Shown piece after piece: positions 34,094 through 44,292 of a stretch of 64,000 nucleotides of DNA. This DNA is from Nannochloris sp. 'desiccata' (Eukaryota; Chlorophyta; Trebouxiophyceae; Chlorellales; Chlorellaceae). The notes under the pieces were generated by a model. The model saw only the letters and a program-made list of their open reading frames with translations. It was not told the origin of the DNA and searched no databases. A program made the position numbers and the translations under genes. Every line of letters begins with the position of its first letter. Positions within the stretch are counted from its first letter, which is position 1. The stretch covers positions 1,488,001 through 1,552,000 of the forward strand of contig JAGTXX020000012.1 of the NCBI GenBank assembly GCA_019044685.2. The letters are read 5' to 3'.

Positions 34094-34344
34094 CCTAGGC
34101 CTTGCGAGGCCTAGGAGCCTAGGAGAGCCTGGAAAGTCTCTATTTGGACTCCCCCCTAGGGGGCCTAGGAGAGGCCTAGGAGGGCCTCGCAAACCCGTAT
34201 ATTGGGACATTTCGCCCCTAGGAAAATTTCTGGCTTGCGAGGCCTGGGAGAGCCTCGCAGGAGTAGAAGTTGAAGTTAATGAACTCCAGTCCTCGGCAAG
34301 GAGGTCGGTTTGCTGGGCACCTCCTAGGCCTCGCAAACCCTAGG
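34094..34344. repeat. CCTAGG-rich palindromic cluster
   Basis: Nine CCTAGG hexamers at 34094, 34110, 34118, 34155, 34164, 34175, 34217, 34323 and 34339, accompanied by GCGAGGCC/GGCCTCGC pieces on both strands. The arrangement is irregular, not a simple tandem. Confidence 0.85.
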
Positions 34345-34755
34345 ACCGTCTCTGAATCAGCTGAAAATTGAATTAGATATTACAAATAATTTGAATATTG
34401 CTGCCTTTCCTTTCTTGCATTGCAATACCCACAGTAGTCGTGTAAGTAAGATGATTGCAGGGGAGTTCATTTAGATCAAGTTCACCCCAAAATCACTTGC
34501 ACTACGCACTACCTTCAAAAACAAAAGACACATGAAAAAGGAAAAAAAAAATTTACCCTAAAAAACAATCCCTATCGAGAATCTCCTTCATAACCAATGG
34601 ACAATAGGGACAACTATAGATACGAAGGCTACAATTGCCACTCCCATACCTACGCCAACCCCCAAAAAATAAAGGAACAAATAATAATGTCAACGGTGAA
34701 GAAAATAACAATAACACAAATCGTATCCTACTAAGCCCGCCCTGGTTATATAATA

Positions 34756-34826
34756 TGGTACAGGGTTGAAGAATTATAACCCTGTACCACTTTAACATAT
34801 TATGACCCTGTACCACTCTAACATCC
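34756..34826. repeat. Perfect 12-bp inverted repeat plus a direct copy of one arm
   Basis: TGGTACAGGGTT (34756-34767) pairs with AACCCTGTACCA (34778-34789). ACCCTGTACCACTTTAACAT is followed about 27 bases later by a near-identical copy, so one arm is present twice. Confidence 0.85.
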
Positions 34827-34887
34827 AGACTTTCCCAACTCAATACACTATAATTCCGGATCCTTCCCATGGCCTCTTCACCATCTT

Positions 34888-35416
34888 TTAATTCCTTTTG
34901 GCTCTCTTGCTTGCCTTCTTAGAAGCATCTTCTACCGCCAGTTCTTTCTTCCCTTTCTTTCTGTTCCCAGCCATCCCTCTCCTACCTTCACCTGCAGCAT
35001 CTCCGCTCGGAATATGCTCCCAGGCGTACGTAATTTCCACCGGTGCTATTCGTGCCTTGTCAAAGGGGAAAAGTGCAGCCACCGGCACGCTCATCTCCAC
35101 TCCCTTCCTCCACTCTCCTGGGCTTATAATTAATCGTGTACCAGCTGCCGTTTGCTTTGGTAACCTGAAGATTTTGCCTTCAGATGCAACCTTAGGGTTG
35201 ACTTCATCTACGACAACTTCAACTGGTTGCTTGTAACCGGCACGCGGGTCCAAGCCACGTTTCAAGAGCACCACCGCTACCACCTCACCCAACATGTTAT
35301 TCACGCTAGCTCCAGAGGATCCATCAGGCAATAAACCCCCAAACAAGACAAGGGGGTCACCTGGATTAAACTCTCCAGATTCGACGTCACCGTATTCGAG
35401 GAGGAACTCGCTTCTT
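34888..35416 (-). CDS. In-frame alternative C-terminal extension inside the insertion
   Basis: Directly continues the KDZ reading frame for about 175 codons to a stop at 34888. The protein part looks ordered and beta-rich (DPLVLFGGLLPDG ... GEVVAVVLLKRG ... KIFRLPKQTAAG ... PVEITYAWEH), then a basic tail KKASKRAKRN like a nuclear signal. No family recognised. If transcribed, the upstream KDZ exons would yield a protein keeping the cysteine clusters and the first Asp but replacing the rest of the nuclease domain. Confidence 0.5.
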
Positions 35417-37709
35417 ACGTAAGCTGCAGGGTACTTGGAGCTATTATCTTTAACGTGCTTCTCCAGCTTGCATCCCAAATCATAGACTAGAAACTGTACG
35501 TGCTTTTTCATATCTTCAAGAGAAGATTGAGGACGCAGCATGCTCCAAATACATTCTACAGCCTGCAAGCGGCGACAAAACAGATTAATAACGGAAAAAA
35601 CAGTGACGGCGGAAGAGGCAGTTCCCTCCTCACCTGAAGTATGCCTTCGTGCTTTAAATACATTGGAAGCAAGTTCAAAATAATACCACATGGGCGTACA
35701 GCAATCATCCAACCCTTAGTAGTGTCCAAATATTGAGTCTTGAACCCAGATGGGACGGAATCCACAGCAGCATTGGATCCACTGGCTCCAGGATCTTCAA
35801 CTATGTCCTGCGGGGTATTGGGATCACGCTTTCTTTTATTGTCCATCTTTTTCACTGTTTTATCTACAAAAGCTTTCAACTCCTTCTCAATATGGTCGAT
35901 GTGATCTGCATCGAAGTCGACTCCATCTTTCTCTGCGTCAGCGGCACTGTAGCTTCTTTTGAACTGAAATTAATTGAGATGCCGTTTTCGGTGCCCCATT
36001 TAGTAAGGGCCGGGAGTGTCATTGCTTCCTCCCTCTCCTGCAGCAGCAAGAGTCTACGTTAAAGCTGTCAACATGTTTGGTAAAAAAGCTGTATGTCACT
36101 TACGTCAAGCATTTCTAGATATTTACGTTCGTCTTCCGACCTATCTTGATAAGCCTGCGTTAAAAGAAAACGAAAATTACAAAAAAAGTAGAAAACTCAA
36201 AAAAGAGCGGTGGCCTTGACACTCACCTTGAGGGAGGCCTGTTGACGAGGAAGTAATCCATGATGCTTGGTGACAGCCTCTTCCTGCACAAACGACTCAA
36301 GAATATTTAATTACCCACATTACAAAGGGGTGTAAGGAAATAGGTACTTACCAATAATCCACCGCCCCTGCGCTGTTCGCAATATCTAGAGGTAAACTCA
36401 TACTGGTTGCCAGCGTGAGGGCGATGAATACATCCAGGATATGCACACTTGCCCATCACGTTTTTTGCATTGCCATCCATCATTACTGCGCGAGCAGCGC
36501 ACCCTGATTCTTTAGCCGCAGAGCAACAATGGGGAAGCCATTTTTTTGGAAATTCAACGCGCCACAATGCACACGCTTCAGTTAGCTTTGCAGCAACGTT
36601 GTTGTTCCCAAGATCTTGTAAATAAAAATTTGGGCGTGTTGAATAGAACTCCGTCAGCCGCCATAGCACTAAAGCTTCTTTGAAACGGTCATCGTTCAAA
36701 GCCCACAACGGGGGAGCGTCTCCCGCGACACCGGGAATTGCACGTTTCTTGTTGGAAGCCATGGCAGCGAACCCTTTCCACCTGCAAACTACAACAAATA
36801 GTACCATATTAATCCACCTCCTAAGAAGCTACTAAACAACACCGAATCAAAATAATACTTGCCTCTTTTCAGCATCCGCGGCATGGAGGTGGTTATAGGT
36901 ATCGCAGTAACCTTGAAACGTAGGCTTTAAGCTATGAGCAACGGAGCACCATGCATGGCGGAGTAGTTTTACCTGAAATGCAGTTTCTGGTGTCGCCGTA
37001 AAGTAGGCAGCATCTTTGTGTCTGATTGTAGCAGTAAATTTACTAGCTCCGTCGTCGACAGTGCAGGTTGCGCGATCTACAAAACGGTTGTAGCAACATC
37101 TTGAACAAGTGCCCGAGATGGAAGTTGCAGGCATTGGTCCGTGTATGGTGTAAGCAACGACCTTGGCCCCTCTACTATTCGCTTTCGTGTCAGTACTGCC
37201 ACAATTGTATGGGCACACTTTTTCAGGGACGAGGTAGAGCGGAGTAACTATTTCCTCCCTCTTTTCTTTGACTTCTATCGGCGCAGGGCAGCCTTCAGGG
37301 AGCATCAGCACATCGCCAGGGGGGGATAACCTGCATGGCAACAGACATCTTTGTAAGTAGAAGCAGTTGCAGAACATTGCCGGTGTGCAGATTATTCGTT
37401 TGCAAAAGCAGGGGAATACTATTATTTTTAACAGCACCTTTGTATCATCTGAAATGCAGCAGCATCCGCTTCGAGGGTTTTTAATAGGCAATTTAAGATC
37501 GGAATATCTTCTGCTTCTAATGAGGGTGAAATGTGTCCGTGGTGCTGCTTCTGTCCTACTTTGACCGAGACAAGGCCTCTGCAAAGAACAGAGGTTGTGC
37601 TTGGTTGAGTAGCCGTATACCAAACTTTTAGAATTTCTCCAATTTTTTTACTTCTAGCTGGACAATTTGTAGGAATTGAAGACATGGCGCGCAAAAGCAA
37701 AGAGGCCAT

Positions 37710-38189
37710 TAGCAAATCAAGCGTAATGATGCCGGGGGTAGGGGGTCGCTGGTCTACAGCGCTAGAGGTCTCATATCCTGCTAGGAGAGAATATACACAG
37801 TGTTTGGGAACAATTATTTATTGAATAAATGAAGGCTTATGGCTGCAAGAGGGAATAAGATTAAAATAAAGCGAGATACTTTTTTTTTTCTATGTGAAGC
37901 GATACCTGTGGAACTCATTCTGAATAGGACTAGGGTGGGAGGGAAAATAACCGTGCAGGTCAATCTAGCTTTGAAAATTATGTATTTTTGTGTTACACAG
38001 TGGCTATGTTTATTGGTAATCTAAACGCGGCGCGGAAAGTACTCAATCAGTAGACTCCCTTTTCAAGGCAACCAGTAGTCTCCCTTTTCAAGGCAACGCT
38101 GCAAATACTTTCAGGTGCGACTTGCTGTAGAGGTAAGAGACACAGTTGCTGTTGATTCGTGCAGGAAAACGTCTACCTTCTTTCCTACA
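37710..38189. other. 5' flank of the KDZ gene
   Basis: 480 AT-rich bases with a T-run (about 37879) and the 25-bp duplication. Should carry the transposase promoter; no terminal inverted repeat identified. Confidence 0.35.
38048..38097. repeat. 25-bp tandem duplication
   Basis: Two adjacent copies of CAGTAGACTCCCTTTTCAAG-GCAAC, differing at one base (A/T at position 7). Upstream (5') side of the KDZ gene. Confidence 0.9.
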
Positions 38190-38474
38190 TCATTGTCCCA
38201 ACCACTGCGCCAACCATGCAGAAACTGCTTGTTCGCTACCGACAGCTTCACTCGGCAGCCTCCCCGTCTCGTAGATAAATTCTACAAGCAGAGGAATGTG
38301 CGCCCTGTTTTCCTCATCTGCTCTCCTGAGACTTCCATACAAATCGTTACTCAGGATGGCCTCTACAAAACTGCATGGTCTTATATGGTTTCTAAAATAT
38401 TGCGTAAGCTGCATCTGAAGGTGATCAGGGATGAGTCTTGCCCGCCCATTAAAATCAACGGTTTCAAAAGGCAT
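38190..38474 (-). CDS. Small protein resembling a bacteriophage protein family of unknown function
   Basis: 94 codons starting MPFETVDFNGRARLIPDHLQ. The pattern QYFRNHIRPCSFVEAILSND-L, then RADEENRAHIPLLVEFIYE and finally GSEQAVSAWLAQ matches, from memory of the family layout, a small conserved protein common in phage genomes (R-Y..GIPPGSFL.AVLSNDL..A..RADEEN..., then GS..V..WL). The phage function is unknown. Finding it beside a eukaryotic transposase suggests capture or transfer. The overlapping plus-strand ORF (38115..38537) has no such pattern and is taken as its shadow. No intron or promoter evident. Confidence 0.5.
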   Translation of the reverse strand: MPFETVDFNGRARLIPDHLQMQLTQYFRNHIRPCSFVEAILSNDLYGSLRRADEENRAHIPLLVEFIYETGRLPSEAVGSEQAVSAWLAQWLGQ

Positions 38475-39630
38475 CAGGGCTGGGCAAAGATGGGTACCAC
38501 AAAAGAGAGTAAATATAAAAAAGGATTGAGGTCGTAAACCGGTGGGCTGTCAAGAAAAAGGAGGAGCAGAGGCTCTTCGACCAGTGGGTGCGACTATGAA
38601 ACGGTGGGCCAGCAATTTTTTGCCTTTGCAAATACACTGCACCTCCCAAAAACACAATAGCGGAAGGGGACCTGTACTAGAATGCCCGAAGACGGTATTT
38701 TTAGATCCAGAGGTTTTGAAGAATGGAAGACCGGTGCAGCTGCAGTTCAAATTTATTTGAGAGGAGAAACCTGCTGCTCAGCGTCATGGCAACTGCAAAT
38801 AAATATATATCCTTTACCTACTAAGTCGCGGATGCTACGGGGGATAGTGCTAACGAATGCTTCTACAAAAGCAATATGGAAGTTGCTGCATGTCTGTGTG
38901 AAGTAATCTCCAGGCAGGCTATGACGTAACCGGAGGCAGGTAGGCAACCCGAGCTTGCGGGCCACTCTCCATCCCAAGTTAGGCAGGCCTATCTGCTGTA
39001 AAACGTTGGTATAGAAGCTGCAACTCAACCCTAACACGAAACAGAAAATCTTTGGGCCGTTGCTGCTCGAGTGAGGGCATGGCTTACTGCTTCTTCAGGT
39101 GCTATTGAAGGACACCTAAGCCGGCGGAATCCATGGCTTCAAACATCTAGTTTTTTGGGGGGGGAAGACGAAGATTATCCCGTCGTTCTTGAGTTCTAAT
39201 ACTTAATTAAAGGTATTCTAGCGGGGGGAATGGGTGAAACGATGTTCCGAAAGCTGGCTCTGTTTAAATAATGCGAGAATGGGCAGCAGGAGTTTCGAAA
39301 GGTGCCCGTTTGCTCCGCGCCTTCGGGCGGAATTCGTTACATATATTATTTACATTAATATAATGTCGAGTGGGAACGATTATTACCTTTGTAGAGGTGT
39401 CGAGGTTGATTTTAATTTTTATAATGGGGCGTCCCGGGTCGAACATTCAAATACCCTGTGACATGGCGCCCTCACCAAAATTTTAGCCCATTAGCTAAAA
39501 CCCAAGCCTCGTCTGGCGCTTTTTAGTTTTTTTAAATTCATCGCGAAAGGGTAAACTCAATAAGTATAGTGCGAGGCTGCCTTTTGTGTAGTTTAAAGGC
39601 CCGATCAACGTCTTGAAAAATCTAATCAAG
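38475..39630. other. Right flank of the island, no clear gene
   Basis: 1.15 kb without a recognisable gene. A minus ORF at 38753..39037 (94 codons) shows no family. A UUCG-tetraloop hairpin (near 39326) and a G-run (39155) are present. The last 150 bases should hold the PDI promoter. Confidence 0.4.
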
Positions 39631-41424
39631 ATGAAGCTTCATTTTGCTGCCCTTTTGGTGGCATGCCTCCTGGTGGCTGCGCCTGCAAGAGCTGATGGGG
39701 AGGTCGATGAGAAAGACGTCTTGGTATTGACCGATAAGAGTTTCAATGAGACACTGGCCAAGCACAAGTATGCTTTGGTGAGAATGACTGCCTCTTGACA
39801 TGTCTTTAAAAGTCCCATATTGAGCCGATTGAGTCTGGTTCTTGTAACATGTTGAATATACAATTTCTGTGTGCAGGTTGAGTTCTACGCTCCTTGGTGT
39901 GGACACTGCAAGGTATGTTGATTTCTCATATCATCTTGCCTAACTGCAACGTAATCTTTTGATTTAACACCCTTCTCAATTTATTCCCTTAATGTTTACT
40001 CTTGAATACAGACTCTCAAGGCTCCTTACGCAGAGGCTGCCACCATCTTGAAGGCTCATGACGAGACCATTGCTCTCGCCAAGGTGGACGCCACTGAAGA
40101 GAAAGACACTGCTGCTCGCTTTGACATCAAGGGTTTTCCCACCCTTAAATGGTTCATTGATGGTGAAGAAGCTATGGACTACTCTGGTGGTCGTACCGCT
40201 CCTGAGATCGTCAGTTGGATTAAAAAGAAGACTGGACCTCCCAGCACAATTCTTGAGGACACCGCTGCCCTTGACAAGGCCAAGGAAGACGCCACTGCTG
40301 TCTTTGGATATTTCGATAAATTTGAAGGTGACGAACACGAAGCTTTCGAGGCTCTCGCTGCCAAGAATGATGAAGCTAGCTTCTACAAGACTTCTGATGC
40401 CGCCATCGCCAAGCAGCTTGGCATTGCCAAGGCCCCTGGCTTTGCTATTGGACGCAACTACCCCGATTTTGGATTCGAAGCCATCCCTGGTGACAAACAC
40501 GCTGCTATGGCTGGCAAAGATCCCCTTGACGAGCGTCTTAATGCTTTCCTGGCTGCCGAAAAGCTCCCTGCGTTCATCAATTTCTCTCCCGCCACTTCCA
40601 GCAAGATCTTCGGTGCTGGCATCGATCATCAGGTAATTGTTATCGCTCCCGCTGATTCTTTCGCTGAAAAGGCCGCTCTCCGTAAAGATTTGATCGCTGC
40701 TTCTGATAAAACCAGGGGCAAAATTGTGTGGGTCATCGCTCACTCTACTGCCGACACCGCAGAGCCCATCATCAATTACTTTGGTCTTGACAAGGAATTG
40801 AAAACTCCTCAGGTTGTTGGTTTCATGTCTTCCAAGGGTAAAAAATACGCCATGGGCGAGAACGACAAGGTCAACGCCAAGTCTCTCGAGGCCTTTGCCA
40901 AGGCTGTGATTGATGGTACCGCCCCGAAGCGCACCAAATCCGCCGCTGTGCCTGAAGAACCTCTTGATGAAGGTGTCACCGTTGTTGTCGGTTCTACCTT
41001 TGATTCTATCGTCAAGGACCCTAAAAAGGATGTTTTACTTGAGGTCTATGCCCCCTGGTGTGGACATTGCAAGTCTCTTGCTCCCATCTATGTCAAATTG
41101 GCCAAGCGTTTCAGGGACATTGACTCTGTTGTGATTGCCAAGATGGATGGCACTGAGAATGAAGTACCTGAATTGGAGATTCAAGGATACCCTACTTTGT
41201 TGTTCTTCCCCGCTGAGAAGAATGCTGAGGCTATCAAGTATGACGAGGGTGCTCGCGAGTTGAAGGATCTTACCAAGTTTATTAAGAAACATGCCAAGGT
41301 GTCATATGAATTGCCTAAGAAGGAAGATCAAGAAAAGGAGGTAGAGGCTGAAGAGGCAGTCGCTGAGGAGACTGATGCCATTGATGAAGATGGTGATGCT
41401 GAAGAAGGTCACGATGAGCTTTAA
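39631..41424 (+). CDS. PDI: ER protein disulfide isomerase
   Basis: Thiol oxidoreductase of the ER that forms and rearranges disulfides. Exons 39631..39777, 39877..39912 (36 bases) and 40012..41424 give 531 aa. Residues 1-22 are a signal peptide (MKLHFAALLVACLLVAAPARA). Thioredoxin domain a has CGHC at 57-60 (APWCGHCK, coded by the tiny exon 2); two redox-inactive b/b' domains follow; domain a' has CGHC at 411-414. The acidic C-terminus ends HDEL, the ER retrieval signal. Length and order match classical a-b-b'-a' PDI. Codon use is GC-richer than its neighbours (many GCC/AAG), as expected for a highly expressed gene. Confidence 0.97.
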
Positions 41425-41974
41425 ATAATTCTTCTGTTGCTGTTGCTGGCTGTCGACTGTTCTTCCGTGCTGCGAGACTATAAAAAAATGATGATAATAA
41501 ACGAATATTGAAAGACTTCTTTCTTACTCTCTCTCTCTCTCTCTATTTTAAAACACTCCCCTTTAATTAAAAGAAACATTGGATGGGTGTAGTATAAGTT
41601 AATCATTAGTTTATTCTACGGATAGTAATAAGAAAGAAGAAGAAGAAGCTTTGTCGGTGGGTGTCATTTCACCGCTGCTGAGCGAGCTTCTTCTTTGTCC
41701 TTTATTTTTATCCTTCTTTCTTTTCAGGCTTTAGTTTTTTTTTACTACAAGTCATCTTAACATTTGCATATTCCCTCTGTTGTAAGACTTGCGCATTTCA
41801 GTTAATCAAGTCCTAGAGACAACCCAACACGGGAGTCAGTACTTCGCAATTTTGAAACTTTCAATGAAATTTTCATAATAATGAAAGCACGCAGCAGTCT
41901 GTGTTTCAAATTTTGAACTTTTTATTCATAAAAAACCCTTATTTCGCTCCTTAATGCATTCGTAAAACAATGAG
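41425..41974. other. Intergenic, with CT microsatellite
   Basis: 550 bases; a (CT)n run near 41527-41546 follows the PDI 3' UTR. AT-rich otherwise; no gene recognised. Confidence 0.45.
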
Positions 41975-42289
41975 ATGACGGTTATCAATGCGTCTTCGGT
42001 CCCTGTTACCACCTTCGTCAAGCGCCAGAGGCGAATTAGTTCCAATGCTCAATCAAAAAATCAAACTTTGAAGGAACCCTCAGTAGTAACCGAGCTTACG
42101 TTTGAGGACGCTGCAGCACACGATCACAATGCTATTAGGACACCGAGTGGGTCATCACGCCGGGCAGCTGATAAAGACGCTTTAGAGCCCACGGCTGCAC
42201 TTTCACCGAAAATGAAATTATACTTTGAAGAAGTGGACAAAGAAGAACTTCTCGTAGAAGAAGCTGATGGTGACGAAGACACTGAGTAG
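41975..42289 (+). CDS. Small hypothetical protein, 104 aa
   Basis: Single ORF, MTVINASSVPVTTFVKRQ..., with a basic N-terminal third (KRQRRI), a Ser/Thr-rich middle (TPSGSSRR) and an acidic C-terminus (EEVDKEELLVEEADGDEDTE). It has no cysteine, membrane helix or recognised domain. Composition suggests a disordered nuclear protein. Its placement between two real genes with ordinary spacing favours a gene, but chance is not excluded. Confidence 0.45.
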   Translation: MTVINASSVPVTTFVKRQRRISSNAQSKNQTLKEPSVVTELTFEDAAAHDHNAIRTPSGSSRRAADKDALEPTAALSPKMKLYFEEVDKEELLVEEADGDEDTE

Positions 42290-42513
42290 CTCCAGTTTAA
42301 CAGCTAGCTAAAACATTTACAATCTTCTCTTTTATTACATAATTTCAAGTATTTTTCCCAAGGTAAAAATTTGTCTCTCTCTCGGCAAGAGACTGAGTCT
42401 CAGACTCTCGTTCTCTCTTAAGAAGATTTATTTTTGTGGAGCTCTTTCCTTATTGTAACCAAATAACTAACCAGTAAAATTAAAACTAAATAGCAGCTAC
42501 TTCTATTTTCACT

Positions 42514-44133
42514 CTACATCGCTGCCATAGCGCGCTCAATATCTTCCAAAGACCTCCCCTTTGTCTCCACCACCACCTTGTTCACAAAGAACACAGCCAC
42601 AGCACACACAGCAGCAAAGAACAAATAACACGTCGCAACACCCACAGCATTCACAGCAGCCAAAAACATCTGTCCAATAAAGAAATTACACACCCAGTGA
42701 CTGCCCATTGCCAATGCAACAGCTCTCCCACGCACCTTGGCTGCAGTGATCTCTGGTACGAGCAATCCTGGGACGGGTCCAGCACCAAAGGCGAATGCTA
42801 ATATATACGCCAAGGTGCCGATTAATGCAATAGGACCTGAAAAGGTTGCTAAAGCAGGTAAAGCGAGCCCCAAAGCCATTGTAAGCATTGCCACACCCAT
42901 GCCAGTAAATGATATAGTCATCAGTTGTTTACGACCAGCCTTGTCCATCAGGCCCCCAGCGACGATAGTACCTAAAACATTGACAACGCCGACTGCAGCA
43001 CTTGCAAGAGCACCAGAAGCGACTCCAGCTTTGGCAAAGACCGAAGAAGAGAAGTAAACGATGGCGTTAATGCCTGAAAATTGCTGTAAAATGAATACAA
43101 TGACGCCGATCTGAGCTCCTCGGGAAGAAAGCACTTCGCCCCAACTGGGCTCTGACCGAGCACCACCATCAGATTTATCAGATCCAAGCTGGGAAACCCC
43201 ATCCGGACCCCATAATTTCACTGCGGTGGTCTCTGCAGCTGTACGTTGGCCAGTTAAGGCCAACCAGGTAGGACTTTCTGGGCAAACGCTGAGCATACCC
43301 AATGCCAGCAGCACAGCAGGCACGGCAGATATGACAAACATACTCCTCCAAGCTTGTGCTGGAATACCTACATTTACTATCAAAGCAGCCAAAATACCAA
43401 CACAAATCAAAAGCTGGTTGATAGAACCAAGGGTACCTCTCAACTTTGTGGGTGCAATCTCAGAAATGTACAAAGGTACAAGTGCTGAGCTTAATCCGAT
43501 GCCAATTCCAACTAAAGCACGCCCCAGTAACATTGTAGATAACCCAGTAGCACTAGCACAGAGCAACGCGCCAGCCAAAAGAGGGACAGCGTCAATCAGA
43601 AAAGCTTTCCTGCGGCCAACATTGTCAGCAAGGCCAGCGCCACCCAGTGAACCTACAGCTGCTCCAGCGAGGGAAGAGCTGACGATAGCGCCTTGTAACG
43701 CAGTATTTCCTGCAAATCCAAGGTCTGCAGCGATTGCTTCCAGGGGGCCATTGACAACGCCGAGGTGGTAGCCGAAAGAAAAAGCTCCACAGCCAGCAAA
43801 AGCGACAGCTGTGAGCACCGGGAGAAGAGATGCAGGAGAAGAGTTGTTGCAAGAAACTCCGCCTGACTCCGCGGCGTCGCTTGCAGAGGCACGTACATAT
43901 GCATGCCTGCTAGAAATTCCATCCATGGAACGATCTTTTCTACGCAACTGGGCTGCTGTTGTCGAGATTTGAGGAGATGATCCAGTTTTCATACCACCAA
44001 AACCCAGCTGCTGCGGCGTATAGAGTTTGGAAACGGTCTTCGATACCCTTAAAACCCTGGGTTTGTTGTTCAGAGAGGCTGAAATGAGTGGGGAAGGAAG
44101 AGAGACTGTGCACGCAGCAGAAAGTCCAAGCAT
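42514..44133 (-). CDS. Plastid-type glucose transporter (MFS sugar porter, pGlcT-like)
   Basis: Single-exon, 539 aa. An N-terminal extension of about 100 residues rich in Ser and poor in acids (MLGLSAACTVSLPSPLISAS...) resembles a plastid transit peptide. Twelve TM helices follow, with sugar-porter signatures: ADNVGRRKAF after TM2, LLGRALVGIGIGLSS, PLYISEIAPTKLRG, PESPTWL after TM6, QQFSGINAIVYFS in TM7 and a final VETKGRSLEDIE. This matches plant pGlcT, which exports glucose from starch breakdown across the inner plastid envelope. Substrate by family. Confidence 0.9.
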   Translation of the reverse strand: MLGLSAACTVSLPSPLISASLNNKPRVLRVSKTVSKLYTPQQLGFGGMKTGSSPQISTTAAQLRRKDRSMDGISSRHAYVRASASDAAESGGVSCNNSSPASLLPVLTAVAFAGCGAFSFGYHLGVVNGPLEAIAADLGFAGNTALQGAIVSSSLAGAAVGSLGGAGLADNVGRRKAFLIDAVPLLAGALLCASATGLSTMLLGRALVGIGIGLSSALVPLYISEIAPTKLRGTLGSINQLLICVGILAALIVNVGIPAQAWRSMFVISAVPAVLLALGMLSVCPESPTWLALTGQRTAAETTAVKLWGPDGVSQLGSDKSDGGARSEPSWGEVLSSRGAQIGVIVFILQQFSGINAIVYFSSSVFAKAGVASGALASAAVGVVNVLGTIVAGGLMDKAGRKQLMTISFTGMGVAMLTMALGLALPALATFSGPIALIGTLAYILAFAFGAGPVPGLLVPEITAAKVRGRAVALAMGSHWVCNFFIGQMFLAAVNAVGVATCYLFFAAVCAVAVFFVNKVVVETKGRSLEDIERAMAAM

Positions 44134-44292
44134 CCCTATCGACTTGAATTAATTTATTTCGAAGATCTGGCTGCTCTTGAGCGTTAAATGTTTACGAAGC
44201 GTAATTTGTTGCCAATTGTGAATTGTTAGAAATTAAAATTACAAGTATTCATTCTTTTAAACAGGGCATTAAAGGGCAAACCATATCTTTAA

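Larger units (their letters stand above)
34069..35416. mobile_element. 1.35-kb insertion in the KDZ gene, flanked by ACGTAA
   Basis: ACGTAA occurs at 34063-34068 and again at 35417-35422. Deleting 34069..35416 plus one ACGTAA copy joins two parts of the transposase in frame, as expected for a 6-bp target-site duplication. No terminal inverted repeats are visible. The insert holds the CCTAGG-rich cluster (34094-34344), a 12-bp-arm hairpin (34756-34789) and an ORF on the minus strand. Alternatively it is a long intron: GTAAGA at its right border is a usable donor, but splicing would add residues to the conserved joint. Confidence 0.7.
33672..37709 (-). pseudogene. KDZ-superfamily transposase with CxC5/CxC6-like cysteine clusters, split by an insertion
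   Basis: Exons on the minus strand: 37438..37709, 36863..37330, 36352..36781, 36227..36283, 36104..36154, 35634..35963, 35417..35562, then after the insertion 33672..34062; all phases agree, 714 codons. CxC5-like part: VCPYNCGS ... GTCSRCCYNRF ... ETAFQVKLLRHAW. CxC6-like part: MMDGNAKNVMGKCAYPGC ... RYCEQ. Catalytic part: GWMIAVRPCGIIL, first Asp in FLVYDLGCKLEKH, second in VDTFHADPGHNHSSC, Glu in SNTESQELASKW. Insertion 34069..35416 lies between the first and second Asp. In the present sequence the frame instead runs on to a stop at 34888. Intron after exon 2 appears to start GC. Family assignment by motif layout; activity is doubtful. Confidence 0.8.

Noticed and set aside
34094..34344. 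CRISPR-like or simple tandem array
   Set aside because: Spacing between CCTAGG sites is irregular and there are no repeat-spacer units; eukaryotic context.
34898..35236. 112-codon plus-strand ORF in the insertion
   Set aside because: Antisense to the in-frame tail; low-complexity Ser/Leu-rich composition typical of shadows.
38115..38537. 140-codon plus-strand ORF
   Set aside because: Overlaps the phage-like ORF on the other strand, which has a recognisable conserved pattern; this one has none.
38753..39037. 94-codon minus ORF
   Set aside because: No family pattern, no clear context; kept only as a note in the flank entry.
39300..39480. Possible tRNA or rRNA fragment (GGGTCGAACATTC, UUCG hairpin)
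   Set aside because: No acceptor stem, D-arm or anticodon arm could be folded around it.
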